A stretch of DNA of 64,000 bases from positions 13,901,925 to 13,965,924 of the forward strand of contig NC_090743.1 of NCBI RefSeq assembly GCF_036898095.1, given 5' to 3'. The notes under the pieces were generated by a model. The model made no database searches, had not been told where the DNA came from, and was given only the letters and a program-made list of their open reading frames with translations. Positions 32,732 to 44,387 of the stretch are shown in pieces; position 1 is the first letter of the stretch, and each line of letters opens with the position of its first letter. The DNA comes from Palaemon carinicauda. Lineage: Eukaryota; Arthropoda; Malacostraca; Decapoda; Palaemonidae. The translations under genes were made by a program, and so were the position numbers.

Positions 32732-35074
32732 CAGTGTTTCTCAACGTGGGCCATATGGCCCCCTTGGGGCCATGAGAATTTTTCAGGGGCCACAAGACAA
32801 AATTGGAAAAATGGGGGGCCATGGGGGGGCCACAGAAAATTTAGGACCCACAAAATATATAAATGTGTAATATTTTGAAATAAATCATTATTATGCTTCG
32901 AATATTCTGTTTATCATGCTTGACTTTAGTTTAAACATCATTCAATTCAATATACAGTACCAGGTAATTTTTGCAGACAGTGAAATATGTGCCTGCTATG
33001 TATGACCTCTCTCTCAAATGAAAGTATGCGTCCCAGCAAACTGAAAAAGCATCTGGAGACTGCACATAAAGACAAGCCGCTAGATTTCTTCAAAAAATTA
33101 CTTGATGAGTTCCAAGGAAGGATGACAGTGAATCATATGTTTTCCCAAAAAGTAGCAAAAGTAGACAGAGGGATGTTGGCTTCTTACAAGAGAGCAAATT
33201 TGATTGCAAAAGCAGGTAAGCCTCATACTATCGATGAATCTCTGATCATGCCGTCTGTGGCTGCAGTGCTTTCAACAGTCATCAGAGTCCACAAGAGGTA
33301 ACTAGTGTTATTCCTCTGAGCAACTCCTCAGTATCACGCCGCATTGATGAGATGGCAGCTGATGTTGAAAGCCAATTAGTCTCAAAACTGCAGGTGAATG
33401 AATTCTCGCTTCATCTCGACGAATCAACTTCACCTGATAATTTTGCTCTTCTGGTGGTATTTGTCTGGTTTCTTGATGTTCATGAAATATGTCAAGAAAT
33501 GCTTTTCGCATTGAAATTAACGAATGACACTAAAGGTGAATCCATCTTCAAAAAACTTGAGGTCTATTTTGAGGGGAATAACATTACACTCAAGAACATT
33601 GTGGCTTGTGCAACAGATGGCGCTGCTGTTATGATTGGAAGGTATCAGGGATTCAGTGCTTACTTAAAAAAAGCTGTTTCTAATGTCGTTTGTGTGCACT
33701 GTGTTGTTCACTGGCAGCACCTGGTTGCCAAAAACCTAGCAGGACGTCTGCATGAAGCACTTGGGCATGTTATCAAGGCTATCAACTTGATAAAAAATAG
33801 TGCACAGAAAGATCGCCTCTTTCAGCAATTATGTGAAAAGAACAATGAAGAATTTGAAAATGCGTTGCACACTGAAGTCAGGTTTTAGTTCAAAACACTT
33901 GAAATATTAAATAATTTCACATTTAAATAACCTTAACCTGAAATTACAAGGAAAAGGAAACTGCTTTACGCATTTTAAAAGAAGTGCTGTCATCTTTTCA
34001 CATAATTGCTGAAAGAGGCGATCTTTCTGTGCACTATTTTTTATTGCACTTAGGGAGTGTTATCTCTTTCTTTAGTGGGAAGGAACTTGGACAGAAACTT
34101 GTTGATGCAAAGAGTGACATCTTATACCTGTCAGACATATTTGAAAAGCTAAATGTTCTGAACAAAGAGCTTCAAGGAAATAACTCCACCCTGTTTTCCT
34201 GCTAGGAGGCAATTACTGCATTTAAAGGGAAACTCAAGCTGTTCTGATTGAACCTTCCTTAGCAGTTATATCCACCAAACTGCTTGATGATGACCTAGCA
34301 GTGAATGTTGACCATCTGAAGCAGTTGCATAATGATATGGAAACTCACTTCTCTGACCTACTGCAAATGACTGTGCCACACTGGTTTGTGGATCCCTTCA
34401 TTGTTGATGTATCTGAAGTTGATGTCACCCTACAAGAATGTCTCATTGAACTTCAGAATAACACAACAGCTCAAGCAAGGTTCAAGCATGGAGGACACCA
34501 AAAGCTGTGGATGAATCAAGATATGTATAAGTAGTACCCAATACTCTGGAAAGATGTGAAGTTGCTCTTACTTGCCTTTCCCACATCTTACTTGGTTGAG
34601 ACTGGTTTCAATCGGGTGATGTGCCTGCTGTCAAAGACACGAATTCGCCTTGACATAGAAAAAAAAAAAAAAAAGAGGCAATTTACGTCTCGCTCTAACA
34701 GCTTTCAAGCCAAACACTGACAAGTTGGCAGCCTTGCATCCGTCACAGGGATCCCACTGAAACCTTTCAAGATAAAGCCAATTGTACCTACATGTATTCC
34801 TTGTTTTGTATTCCTTTTGTAAATAAATAAGTATTCAAATAAAATATTTTTCTAATTAATATTATTTGATTTATACCTGAAATTAGTGTTTTGAGTACAT
34901 GGTACTATTCAAGCTAGAACCATTAATAGACCTACTTCCCTAGGCGTATTAAGGTGATGGACGGATGGCGGGTGCTGGGGGGGTGCATTAGAACTCAAAG
35001 TTGGCATGGAGGGGCCACAAGAACTTGCACTGGATTGAAGGGGGCCACCACCAGAAAAAGGTTGAGAAACACTG
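32732..35074 (+). mobile_element. hAT transposon, complete ends, defective transposase
   Basis: 2343 bp. Ends begin 'cagtgtttctcaac' (14-bp perfect terminal inverted repeat) and are flanked by a perfect 8-bp duplication 'gcctagaa' (32724-32731 and 35075-35082). Both are hallmarks of the hAT superfamily. Subterminal regions are rich in 'ggggccac' motifs. The transposase frame (32987-34720) is broken. It is inserted in element C's ORF1. A poly-A run at 34660-34674 interrupts the C-terminal coding part. Confidence 0.95.
32987..34720 (+). pseudogene. hAT transposase (ZBED/SCAND3-like type), frameshifted
   Basis: BED zinc finger at the start: 'C-L-L-C' then 'PSKLKKHLETAH', followed by 'DKPLDFFKKLLDEF'. 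Open to 33301, then a shift. 33300-33888 holds 'SLHLDESTSPD' (first catalytic Asp), 'NIVACATDGAAVMIG' (second Asp region) and 'CVHCVVHWQHLVAKNL' (the conserved C...H block). 33984-34205 and 34301-34534 continue the middle. The C-terminal dimerisation domain appears at about 34560-34660 as 'LLLAFPTSYLVETGFNRVM' and 'LSKTRIRLDI'. At least three shifts or stops and an A-run separate the pieces. This family has donated domesticated host genes, but here terminal repeats and target duplication show an ordinary transposon copy. Confidence 0.88.
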
Positions 35075-35082
35075 GCCTAGAA
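35075..35082 (+). repeat. 8-bp target-site duplication of the hAT element, right copy
   Basis: 'gcctagaa', identical to 32724-32731. Confidence 0.93.
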
Positions 35083-35103
35083 GATGAGCGATCTGCGCTC
35101 CTG

Positions 35104-35376
35104 CTAGCTCGTCCCTCGTGAGAGCGCGCGCGAGAAGGAGCTTTTGAGAGAGATTTGGGGGGTGGGAGAAAAAGAAGAACGCGTCCCAGTCGCCCGAGGG
35201 AAAACGATCGTGCTTAGACGTCTTCTTTCTGCGCCTTCCAAACCTCTCCCATTGGAAAGCAGACCACTCCCTACGCTGCATGCACAAGACGAACCCTGTT
35301 CGTAACAATGCCCTCGCCACGTAGAACACAGAGAGCGCGGGCCAGTCTCCAACGACGACATGAAGGTCCCGCACAT
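35104..35376 (-). pseudogene. N-terminal cysteine-motif frame of ORF1 (element C), shifted
   Basis: Begins 'MSSLETGPRSLCSTWRGHC', matching the start of element A's frame at 17758. The conserved continuation 'REWSAFQWERFGRRRKK' is in another frame (34988-35374), so a small indel has occurred. The first Cys pair is partly lost. Confidence 0.6.
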
Positions 35377-35539
35377 GGCACCCTCACACCCTGGTCACGT
35401 TCGCATGATGGAGGCGATCGCAGAAGGACACGCATACACCTGAAAAGAGAAAGCAAAAATCAAAAGGTCCAATGACAGTCAGGAGGAGAGCAGACACGTC
35501 AGATCTCTACTGAGCCAAAACATAAAGTGACATCTCTGA

Positions 35540-35720
35540 CAGCTGTGAGAGTATATATAGAGGTGGATGGGTAGCCCCCAGCCACCCCCTGCCTACCTAC
35601 TAAGCAGTTAGGCAGGGTTGCCACCTCGCAATTAAAGTCTAATGGCTACTTCCAGCTACCGCTGAAAGAATATCCCCATAAATAAAGGAGGGTTTGTTAG
35701 TATGGGAACAAAGTGAAAAG
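35540..35720 (-). repeat. Inverted terminal repeat of element C, 5' side
   Basis: Contains 'cttccagctaccgctgaaag' and the outer 'ggagggtttgttagta' block; diverged reverse complement of 28588-28780. Confidence 0.75.
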
Positions 35721-38009
35721 TCAATAAGAGCTGGGAAAAAGTTACCATATCCATCCTCCGACACTAGTCTAACAATAAAGAGAAGCAAACTAAATAATAA
35801 TGTTCTAGATTCAAATGCAAGAGTATAGTACAGTATAGCATATTTTTTTTCCTGGATTAGTGGTAGATCCGAAAAAATTAAAAGAAGGGATAAACCATCT
35901 GGGATTTACAACACAATGAATGAAATACAGTAATCTCTCGCCATATCATGATTCACCTATCACTCTCTCAATACATAGCGGATTTAGGAATATAATATAG
36001 AAATAACTTACAAAAATATACAAATTAGCAGCAGGATGGTAAATCCTTCCGGTATGCAAGGGCCAGGAGCCCTAGGTTATGTTAGGTGGGTGAGAAAAGA
36101 CCAAAATGCATCCATGTATCTTACTAGTTTTACCCCCCCCCCAAATATGTTTTCAACTGTCGTCCCCCTTTTGTTATTGTTCTTCAAGGGAGTCGTGTAT
36201 CTATGAAACTACTACATACATTCCAATAGAAATGAACGTTATAAGTAGATGTATGTTATTTTAAGATGACAAACCCATGATTTCAATGGCAAATTTACAG
36301 GTGGTCTCACACAAAGTGGCCAAGTTACTGATAGGTTCGTTAAATTTTATTGCTGAAAAATAGACAGACACTGACCAGCCCATCAATTATTAGTACAACC
36401 TAACCAATTACTAGCTATAGAAACAATATTGGTAAATATAACTACTGTATAAAAATAAAGGGTTTAATATATGATACTTAATTTAAAGAGAAACTGAAAT
36501 TCGCTATAATAAATAGACAGTGCTGGGTATTTTGGCCTTTTTTTCCGCATGACTAATAGGGTCTGGGGTATTACTAAAGTATCATCAACTAAAATGTGAA
36601 CATTATTTTATTGTATGGAATTTGCTAATATAAATACAGTGCTGGCTATTTTGGCAGTTTTCTCTACATGACTATGGGGGCTGGGGTATAACTAAAGTAT
36701 CGATCAACTAAAATGTGAACATTATTTAATTGTATGCATCCTTTGTTTACTATTTGGAGACTGATGGTAGGTTACTGCACTGTTATTTGCAATTGCTTTC
36801 AAGCACTTTACCACCTTCCTAGGTCACTATCAAACTAGCCAACACTTGTCCATTTCTTATAGCGAACTCCAGTTTCGCTAGTCATTAAAGTATCATATAT
36901 TTACCGAAAAAATATATGGTTCAGGGGGGTGAATGTAGTTTATCGGGACAGGGCGATATCTTTCTTATTACTAGCCCAATCTATTTTCCTTATGGGGAAG
37001 ATGTGCTTTACTTTGATCCGATATACCATAATATGAAGTTATTTTATATTTTCTAAGTTCAGCCCAAGAAGGGGGTCCGGGGGCTTGCCCCAGCTAGGGG
37101 TTGTGACCTGGGACCTACTCGGTTCGGTTCGGTTAGGTTGGGTTTGTATGATAGCGACAGTGGTTGGGTTTGTATGATAGCTACAGTGGTTGGGGGGTCG
37201 CAGGGGGGCGTTAGCCCGCAGCCCCCCCCCCCCCCCCCCGTTAGGTCATTAGGAAGGTAAGGATACGGTTTGTAGGTCAGGTTAGGGGGGGAAAGTTTGG
37301 GTTAGATGTTGTCCATTTTTCTCGGCGTGTCCCCATAAACTACAAAGGCTCCTGTTCAGGTATTTAGCTACAAATTAAAATATCATACTCACCAAATACA
37401 GTTATAAACTAGCATAGCACACTGACCGACAACTGGCCATGAACCAGGATACTGAACTAGGGAATTACCTGTTGCTTTGAATTATATTAAGGCAAATCAA
37501 CACCAAAAAGTAAAAATGCTTCGTAAATACATTGTAGAATCTAAAGGTAGGTCACACTTCAAATTAGACTTATTGGCCTGGCCAAGCCTTGCCTGGTACA
37601 CTACTATAAGCTTAGGATATTAACTGCTTAAAAGGCTACCTACAATATCATTTCTTTATTCCTAACCATATCACTGCTAATGTATGCCTTGCATGCGACA
37701 TGTTTATCATACAACCTATTCCATATAATTCTAATTGCTTATGACTTATGCCAAGCTTAATCATCATGGTGATTATTGATTATTTTTTACGACATCGATC
37801 AAGTTTCTGAATGAAACAGCTCCCTATAATGTACAACAAACTATAGTCAATTGTTTATGTTCATAAACAGACTCGACATACTGTCATACAGATCAATTAT
37901 AACGCCTAAAGAGACGTTTTCGAAAATTTATTGGTTGAATGACAACCAAAACACAGGTATAGCAACCAAAGGCTCCCCCGCCCAGGTAATTTCATTCACA
38001 GTTCCTCAC
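35721..38009. other. Intron 1 of the PAFAH1B2-like gene (5' part): tandem duplications, GC-rich repeat, no gene
   Basis: Holds a ~119-bp imperfect tandem duplication at about 36500-36738. A GC-richer repeat at 37050-37320 includes 'gggggcttgccccagctagg', a tandem pair of ~29 bases ('gttgggtttgtatgatag' twice) and a C run at 37221-37238. No exon seen. Confidence 0.6.
36500..36738. repeat. Imperfect tandem duplication, period ~119 bp
   Basis: Units start near 36500 and 36620; both contain 'cagtgctgg.tattttgg', 'ctggggtat.actaaagtat' and 'actaaaatgtgaacattatt'. Confidence 0.8.
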
Positions 38010-38075
38010 CATACTTAGCCACCTTCCATCCCCTTGGACGTCTTCTACGGGCGTGGGCACCGCTGCTGAGTTCAT
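38010..38075 (-). CDS. PAFAH1B2: PAFAH1B2-like gene, exon 1 (start codon)
   Basis: A 22-codon first coding exon. ATG at 38073-38075 in the context 'gagagATGA'; donor 'ATG|gtgagg' at 38008-38009, phase 0. It reads 'MNSAAVPTPVEDVQGDGRWL' then SM, matching the conserved N-terminal D-x-Q-G-D-x-R-W of PAFAH1B alpha subunits, after which exon 2 supplies 'HNRFV'. The next exon lies 16.2 kb away, beyond elements C and B. No in-frame upstream ATG was noted close by. Confidence 0.88.
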
Positions 38076-38206
38076 CTCTCGCCCCCGGGACACGAGTATC
38101 CAATATTTTAACTCAAAATACAAACAAAATGTTGTTTTGACAGCTACTTTTCTTCAGAAAGACAGCACCAAGTCGAGGTCGTACTACAGTCCGATGTGTA
38201 AACAAG
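38076..38206 (-). promoter_or_regulatory. Presumed 5' UTR/promoter segment of the PAFAH1B2-like gene
   Basis: The 131 bases between the start codon and a MITE at 38207. No TATA box or initiator stands out. Assignment is by position only. Confidence 0.35.
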
Positions 38207-38497
38207 CAGTGTTGCCAGATAGGTTAGTCTAAAAATCCCCAAAACTCATGATTAAGAAAACCTCCAAAACCACCTAAAAATCCCCATTTCAACAAACATA
38301 TTATCTTCTTTCTTGATCATGTAGGCTTTACTAATATTGAAATTACTCACCATGCTTCATATAAGCGCAAGAAAACTAATTGCAACAATATAAAAGTTTA
38401 CTCATCTTTGTTTCTTAATAAAAATTTGTACTGAATTTCCCCATCAGACACCCAAAATCCCCAATTCTAGGATAAATTCTCATATCTGTCAACACTG
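38207..38497 (-). mobile_element. hAT-type MITE, copy 1, upstream of PAFAH1B2-like exon 1
   Basis: 291 bp. Ends 'cagtgttgcca' and 'tgtcaacactg' form an ~11-bp terminal inverted repeat (one mismatch). The reverse complement matches 55097-55378 over its whole length, roughly 85 percent by eye. No coding frame. Flanking 8-mers do not match, so the target duplication has decayed or never fitted. Confidence 0.8.
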
Positions 38498-39835
<1,338 letters not shown>

Positions 39836-40417
39836 CAGTAGTAGGTTGGCGATGGCACCAGCCGCCCGTTGAGATACTACCGCTAGAGAGTTATGGGATC
39901 CTTTGACTGGCCAGACACCGAAGAGTCTGGCCTATTCTTTACGGATTCTCCTCTGTCCTTATACACCTGACAACATTGAGATTACTAAACAATTCTTCTT
40001 CACCCAAGGGGTTAACTACTGCACTGTAATTGTTCAGTGGCTACTTTCCTTTTGGTAAGGGTAGAAGAGACTGTTTAGCTATGGTAAGCAGCTCTTCTAG
40101 GAGAAGGACACTCCAAAATCAAACCGTTGTTCTCTAGTCTTGGGTAGTGCCATAGCTTCTGTAGCATGGTCTTCCACTGTCTTGGGTTAGAGTTCTCTTG
40201 CTTGAGGGTACACTCGGGCACACTGTTCTATCTACATTCTCTTCTTCTTGTTTTGTTAAAGTCTTTATAGTTTATTTAGGAAATATTTGTTTTGATGTTA
40301 CTATCGTTTTAAAAATTAAATTTTTCCTTGTTTCCTTTCATCACTGGGCTATTTTCCCTGTTAGGGCCCCTGGGTTTATAGCATCCTGCTTTTCCAACTA
40401 GGGTTGTAGCTTATCAT

Positions 40418-40454
<37 letters not shown>
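39836..40454 (+). repeat. Family R, copy 3, with internal deletion and (TAA)n tail
   Basis: 5' end 'gtagtaggttggcgatggca', then 'accagccgcccgttgagata'. About 50 bases are missing after 'actggccagac'. 3' end 'actagggttgtagcttatca' followed by ~11 TAA units to 40454. Confidence 0.87.
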
Positions 40455-40456
<2 letters not shown>

Positions 40457-40774
40457 TATGATGGAAATTAATACACAATATCGTTTGAAGTAGAAACAAA
40501 TTTCTATATAAGTGAGCATGCACGCTTGTGCGCGAACAGCTGAGTGTGCTTGAAAAGAACACCCTCTTAAGTGACTTTTATTGTTAAAAGGGAGGAGATT
40601 AACTAGCTCGAGTCAAACGTGATTTACAGAGCTTGCTCAAATGAACTCGGTAGCCATAATAAAATGTATGTTTTTTTAATGGATTTATTCCAAGTTTTAA
40701 TTTATTCATGAATTAACAATGGGAGTTATCATTATATGACTCCGCAAACTCTGTATTCGTTGTCTTTTTAAAGT

Positions 40775-41090
40775 TCCACGTGAATGACAGAGACAAGGGA
40801 CTGTACAATGTTATAGAGACTGGGCATATATACATATGACCAGTGCCCGACCCCCTTCTCCATCAAGCTAGGACCAGGGAATGCCAGGCAATGTCTGCTA
40901 ATGACTCAGTAGTAGGCCCATAGGATCCCCCAAAGTTCAAACCTACAATCCTTAGCTTACAAGAAGGAGGAGATCACTGACATCGAAGGAATAATGTAGT
41001 ATTATTCTTCCAAGTTGCAGATACTGAAAGAAACTATCGAGCTTGGGCGTTTCTCAAACTCAAGTCCAATTAGTTGCCAGACTAGAGGGT
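40775..41090 (-). repeat. tRNA-type SINE, copy 1
   Basis: Minus orientation. Shares long blocks with 50926-51150: 'catatatacatatga', 'agctaggaccagg', 'gccaggcaatg', 'gactcag'. The head (near 41040-41090, minus strand) has the position of a tRNA-like region, but its B box is degenerate here. Confidence 0.6.
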
Positions 41091-41101
41091 TATAAACATT
41101 G

Positions 41102-41283
41102 AGTTATATACATTGTTCATAATTTATTCTTAATATGTTTTATGTTCATTTGAGTTATATACATTGTTCAGCATTTATTCTAAATATGTTTTATGTTCAT
41201 TTCAGATTGACCGTGGTCATTGTTCAATAATAAAGACATTTGAATAAATGGACCAAGCTCTTATTTATGACCACGGTCAATCT
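41102..41283. repeat. ~51-bp tandem duplication followed by 17-bp inverted repeat
   Basis: 41102-41203 holds two copies of a 'gagttatatacattgttca' unit. 41204-41220 'agattgaccgtggtcat' and 41267-41283 are perfect reverse complements with a 46-base loop, enough for a strong hairpin. Confidence 0.85.
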
Positions 41284-41969
41284 CCAATTAACGCCTTTGA
41301 AAACAGATGCTTCTCACCAGGCTTTCAAGCATCCAGAGAAGCCTTGTCTTATGTATGACTTCATCTCCTGCTGCCTTTTACCTGAGATGTTGTCTGATGA
41401 GGAAGCCACAGACTTTGAAGACGAGAGACGGTAATTTCCCCACTTCCACACACTCAGACAGACAGAGATGTTTCCGATAGAATTATCATTCATCTGTTAT
41501 GGTGTTTTTTTTTTTTTTAGTTAACAAATTTTGAATCAATATGCATTTCAAACAAATATGGCGTCAAATGTCCCTTTATTTAACAAAAAAACTAAATTCT
41601 TAGAGACAAGCAAATATTGACTAGACGAGAGGTAATAGAAGACCAATAGAATCTTGATGACCATTAGCCTGGCGACAAAATTAATCATACTAAGAAATGA
41701 ATCAATAAACGTTATCTCTGTTCAAATAATGGCTAGTCGTTAGATTTTGTCTGCCCCTTTTGGAATCTGTAATCTCTTCTCGGGCATGTGGGGGGACCAA
41801 CGGTAACTGAAGTATATTTCACTGTTATTGTAAACAGTTTGTGTATCAGCACCGATTCTTACATGGCCATATCATTTACAAAAGGTTTACCATCCAATGA
41901 TGTTTTTATATTTAGTTTATGATCTGTTTAATGTTGATACTTTTCTTAAAAATCTTATTTTAATTAGTT
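41284..41969. other. No supported gene
   Basis: The open frame 41240-41434 ends 'DEEATDFEDERR' right before a 'gtaattt' donor-like site, but no partner exon or family is recognised. Confidence 0.4.
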
Positions 41970-42092
41970 TATTTATTTATTTACTTTCCTCACTGGGCTA
42001 TTTTTCCCCGTTGGAGCCCTTGGGCTTATAGCACCCTACTTTTCCAACTAAGGTTGTAGCTTAGCTAGTAATAATAATGATAATATGTTCAT
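41970..42092 (+). repeat. Family R, copy 4 (3' end only)
   Basis: Only the last ~100 bases: 'ccgttggagcccttgggctt', 'caactaaggttgtagcttag', then a short (TAA)n tail. 5' truncation with an intact 3' end is typical of target-primed retroposition. Confidence 0.8.
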
Positions 42093-42279
42093 TGCAGTGA
42101 TGGCGTAAATGTTTGTGTTACCACTTGAACAATTTTCCTTTCGCGAGGATTCAAGCTTCGCATATAACCAGCAATGTTTATTTTATTTCAGAATGCACTG
42201 GAATATTGACCTAAAGTGACTACGTGTACTCTACGTGTAAGGTAAATGTATACCGAAAATGAGTTCTCCCGCTTGTAAG

Positions 42280-42281
42280 TA

Positions 42282-42316
<35 letters not shown>

Positions 42317-42364
42317 TATATATGTATATATATACATATATATATACATATACATATATATATA

Positions 42365-42407
<43 letters not shown>

Positions 42408-42408
42408 A

Positions 42409-42500
<92 letters not shown>
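42280..42500. repeat. Compound (TA)n / (TATG)n / (TG)n microsatellite
   Basis: AT runs with interspersed 'tatatgtata', ending in ~20 TG units (42456-42494). Open frames across it are low-complexity. Confidence 0.95.
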
Positions 42501-42892
42501 AATATACATATATTTGTATTAAAGGTTTTCTTACTGTTATTTGCTCCTTCGATTCTTTATTTTTTTTCTATTAGTCACATTTGATTACTGTACTCTCAAC
42601 ACCTTATTTACGTGTATTTTCTTTGATTGACCCAGTAACTTATTTCCGTACTATACAAAGAAAAATCATCAAATATTAAACATCATGCATCTCAAATGCT
42701 ATTTTACGCTATAATCCCTAATTCCAAAGAAAAGCATTGCAAATCATTATAAAATGTGTTTCTTTTATCGATGAGACTTGTACATTAGTACCCTTTGTAC
42801 TAAAAACTAAACATGAATACTTTAATGATAAACTTTAATGATAAGATACAGAGCAAAATATTAACTGGAAAGAAATTATTTTCACACACCAA
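42501..42892. other. No gene seen
   Basis: AT-rich spacer with no recognised exon or repeat. Confidence 0.5.
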
Positions 42893-42966
42893 GGCCCGCC
42901 TGAACAGACCTTTAGTGTCTGATGGAGGGCGAGAAATAAACCCGTAAAAGTAAAAGTAAAAGTAAA
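42893..42966 (+). repeat. 3' end of a retroposon with (GTAAAA)n tail
   Basis: 'ccgcctgaacagacctttag', 'gatggagggcgagaaataaa', then four units of a 6-base 'gtaaaa' repeat. The short tandem tail suggests a LINE/SINE 3' end; only ~70 bases are left. Confidence 0.45.
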
Positions 42967-43169
42967 CTCATTTCAGAAAGAGAGGGGTACCGGGGAAGTT
43001 GGTAAGGTTAGTAAGAACCACTGTATTGTGACTGTAAAGGCAAATTATGGGGAAACAGGCATTCCCTGTGGAGGTTGACCTCCAATAAGGATCGGCTTTG
43101 AGTTCATTCTTGTTCATCGTTATTATAGGCACTTTGACATTTGAATTAAGGAACAACGAAGAAGTTTAG

Positions 43170-43307
43170 GATCTGACTTTTGCAGACGATTTAGTCATTA
43201 TAGTAAACTCAGAAGAATGGCAAAAAATGGTTTCAGCATGGAAGAGATCTTTAGAAAGAAAAGTATTGAAGGTGAACGTTGGAAAGAGAGATAATTATTA
43301 TTATTAG
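43170..43307 (+). mobile_element. LINE reverse transcriptase fragment (FADD box)
   Basis: Reads 'DLTFADDLVIIVNSEEWQKM' then 'VSAWKRSLERKVLKVNVGKR', the catalytic FADD motif and the following helix of a non-LTR retrotransposon RT. Open for ~45 codons, then TAG. No flanking RT domains are readable, so it is a short relic. Confidence 0.72.
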
Positions 43308-43569
43308 AAAAGGATATTAAAAAAGGTAAACATTCAAGTGGAAGGTAGTGCAGTTAACCTGATCTAATCACTGCATTTTCATTCAATAAATGAGAAGAAT
43401 CGAGGAAAAACAGGAAAGGGTGGAGGAAGCAATAGAACTGCCTCTTACAGGCCTAAGGCTATATAACGCAAGAAAAAAAAAATAAAATCCTCAGTGGCTT
43501 TCAGCAAACACAACTATGCCTATGGTATATATCACATCTACAAAGTCTGACATTTCTATCGTGTCTCCT

Positions 43570-43765
43570 AACGCAGGACTGGATTGAATTAGAATTCAGG
43601 CCATATGGCCCAGGGCTTGAGTCAGGGAGACCATTCAGCGCCGAGGTACCACTTGGGGAAGACCGTATTGCAATAAGAAATAGAAGTTTAAAGAGGGAAG
43701 AAAGAAAATATGAACAGAGGTAAATTAGGATAAGACCGCATAAGACGTTCCTGACGCAGGGATAA
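43570..43765 (+). repeat. Probable dispersed repeat remnant
   Basis: A block with 'ttgaattagaattcaggcca', 'gagaccattcagcgccgagg' and 'gaagaaagaaaatatgaaca' has the look of a short interspersed repeat. No second copy occurs in the window, so this is weakly supported. Confidence 0.3.
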
Positions 43766-44387
43766 CGAGTTTAAGATGAATCACGATTCTTTTTATCTTA
43801 TAATTTCAAGTTGAAAATGAGAGCATAGGGACATTCCAAATCAGGAAACAGTTTACTGTACGAAGAGCTCTGCAAAGTTGGTCCCTTCTAGAAAAAAGAA
43901 ACGATGCTGCTATTCTCTATGGAGTGTAGTTCTGTGTATGTGTGAGGACACATACACTCCTTACTCACTTGAAAACCAAACATGACTCCCAGGTATCCTG
44001 CTTTAGTTTGATAAGATAGTTAAAGTACTTATCGAACTGAAGGCTATGTATCGAAAACAAATAGTCTGTATCTGTCGTCTTGTGTATTTAGTTTAAATCT
44101 ATATTAGACCATCTAGATTAGTGTAAGGAAGACAAGTGGTAGAGGAAAAGTGTTCATTAAGCATTGCTTTGTGCATGTGCGCTAACTTTTATACACTCAA
44201 CATTAGCTATTTATTTTCATCTCTGTTGAGTTGTGTTCTTATCAACTTCTTTGTCCTATGTTCTCAATTTTCTTTTTAATAGTGTTGTATTCTTTAGATC
44301 TAATTTAGCAATTAGATGATGACGCTGAATAAGAAAGGTAATAGAAATGCTTTAAATTCTTCTCGATTTAATCTTCACAAATTCCAA
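43766..44387. other. No gene seen
   Basis: Unassigned AT-rich spacer. Confidence 0.5.

Larger units (their letters stand above)
28588..35720 (-). mobile_element. DIRS-like retrotransposon C, interrupted by family R and a hAT transposon
   Basis: Lies in intron 1 of the PAFAH1B2-like gene. Inverted ends at 28588-28780 and 35540-35720 share 'ctttcagcg.agctggaa' and 'gctatttat' blocks. Internal complementary region at 28829-28930. On the minus strand: N-terminal cysteine-motif frame (35104-35376), gag-like segment (32434-32724), Arg/Ser-rich tract (31860-32350), RNase H (30985-31560), tyrosine recombinase (29400-29990). RT motifs are not found. Insertions: R copy 2 between recombinase and RNase H, hAT element at 32732-35074 within ORF1. 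Many stops and shifts; older-looking than B. Confidence 0.82.
11861..38075 (-). other. PAFAH1B2: Gene span: platelet-activating factor acetylhydrolase 1B catalytic (alpha) subunit homologue, 5 coding exons
   Basis: Spliced by hand from five exons of 22, 69, 41, 34 and 77 codons, giving 243 aa; vertebrate alpha1/alpha2 subunits are about 230 aa. Every intron is phase 0 and GT-AG. Known family role: an intracellular SGNH-fold esterase that removes the sn-2 acetyl group of platelet-activating factor and dimerises with other alpha subunits on the LIS1 beta subunit. Visible motifs: block I GDS (Ser43), block II GIGGD (67-71), block III GTNN (98-101), block V DYLH (Asp188, His191). Introns are about 16.2, 0.4, 2.7 and 6.2 kb; introns 1 and 4 are swollen by DIRS-like elements. 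Whether it is orthologous to alpha1 or alpha2 cannot be settled here. Confidence 0.9.

Noticed and set aside
32987..34720. A domesticated ZBED-like host gene
   Set aside because: Terminal inverted repeats, target duplication, frameshifts and placement inside another transposon show an ordinary hAT copy.
41240..41434. Exon candidate ending 'DEEATDFEDERR' before a gt
   Set aside because: Begins inside the hairpin repeat, no acceptor logic, no partner exon, no known family.
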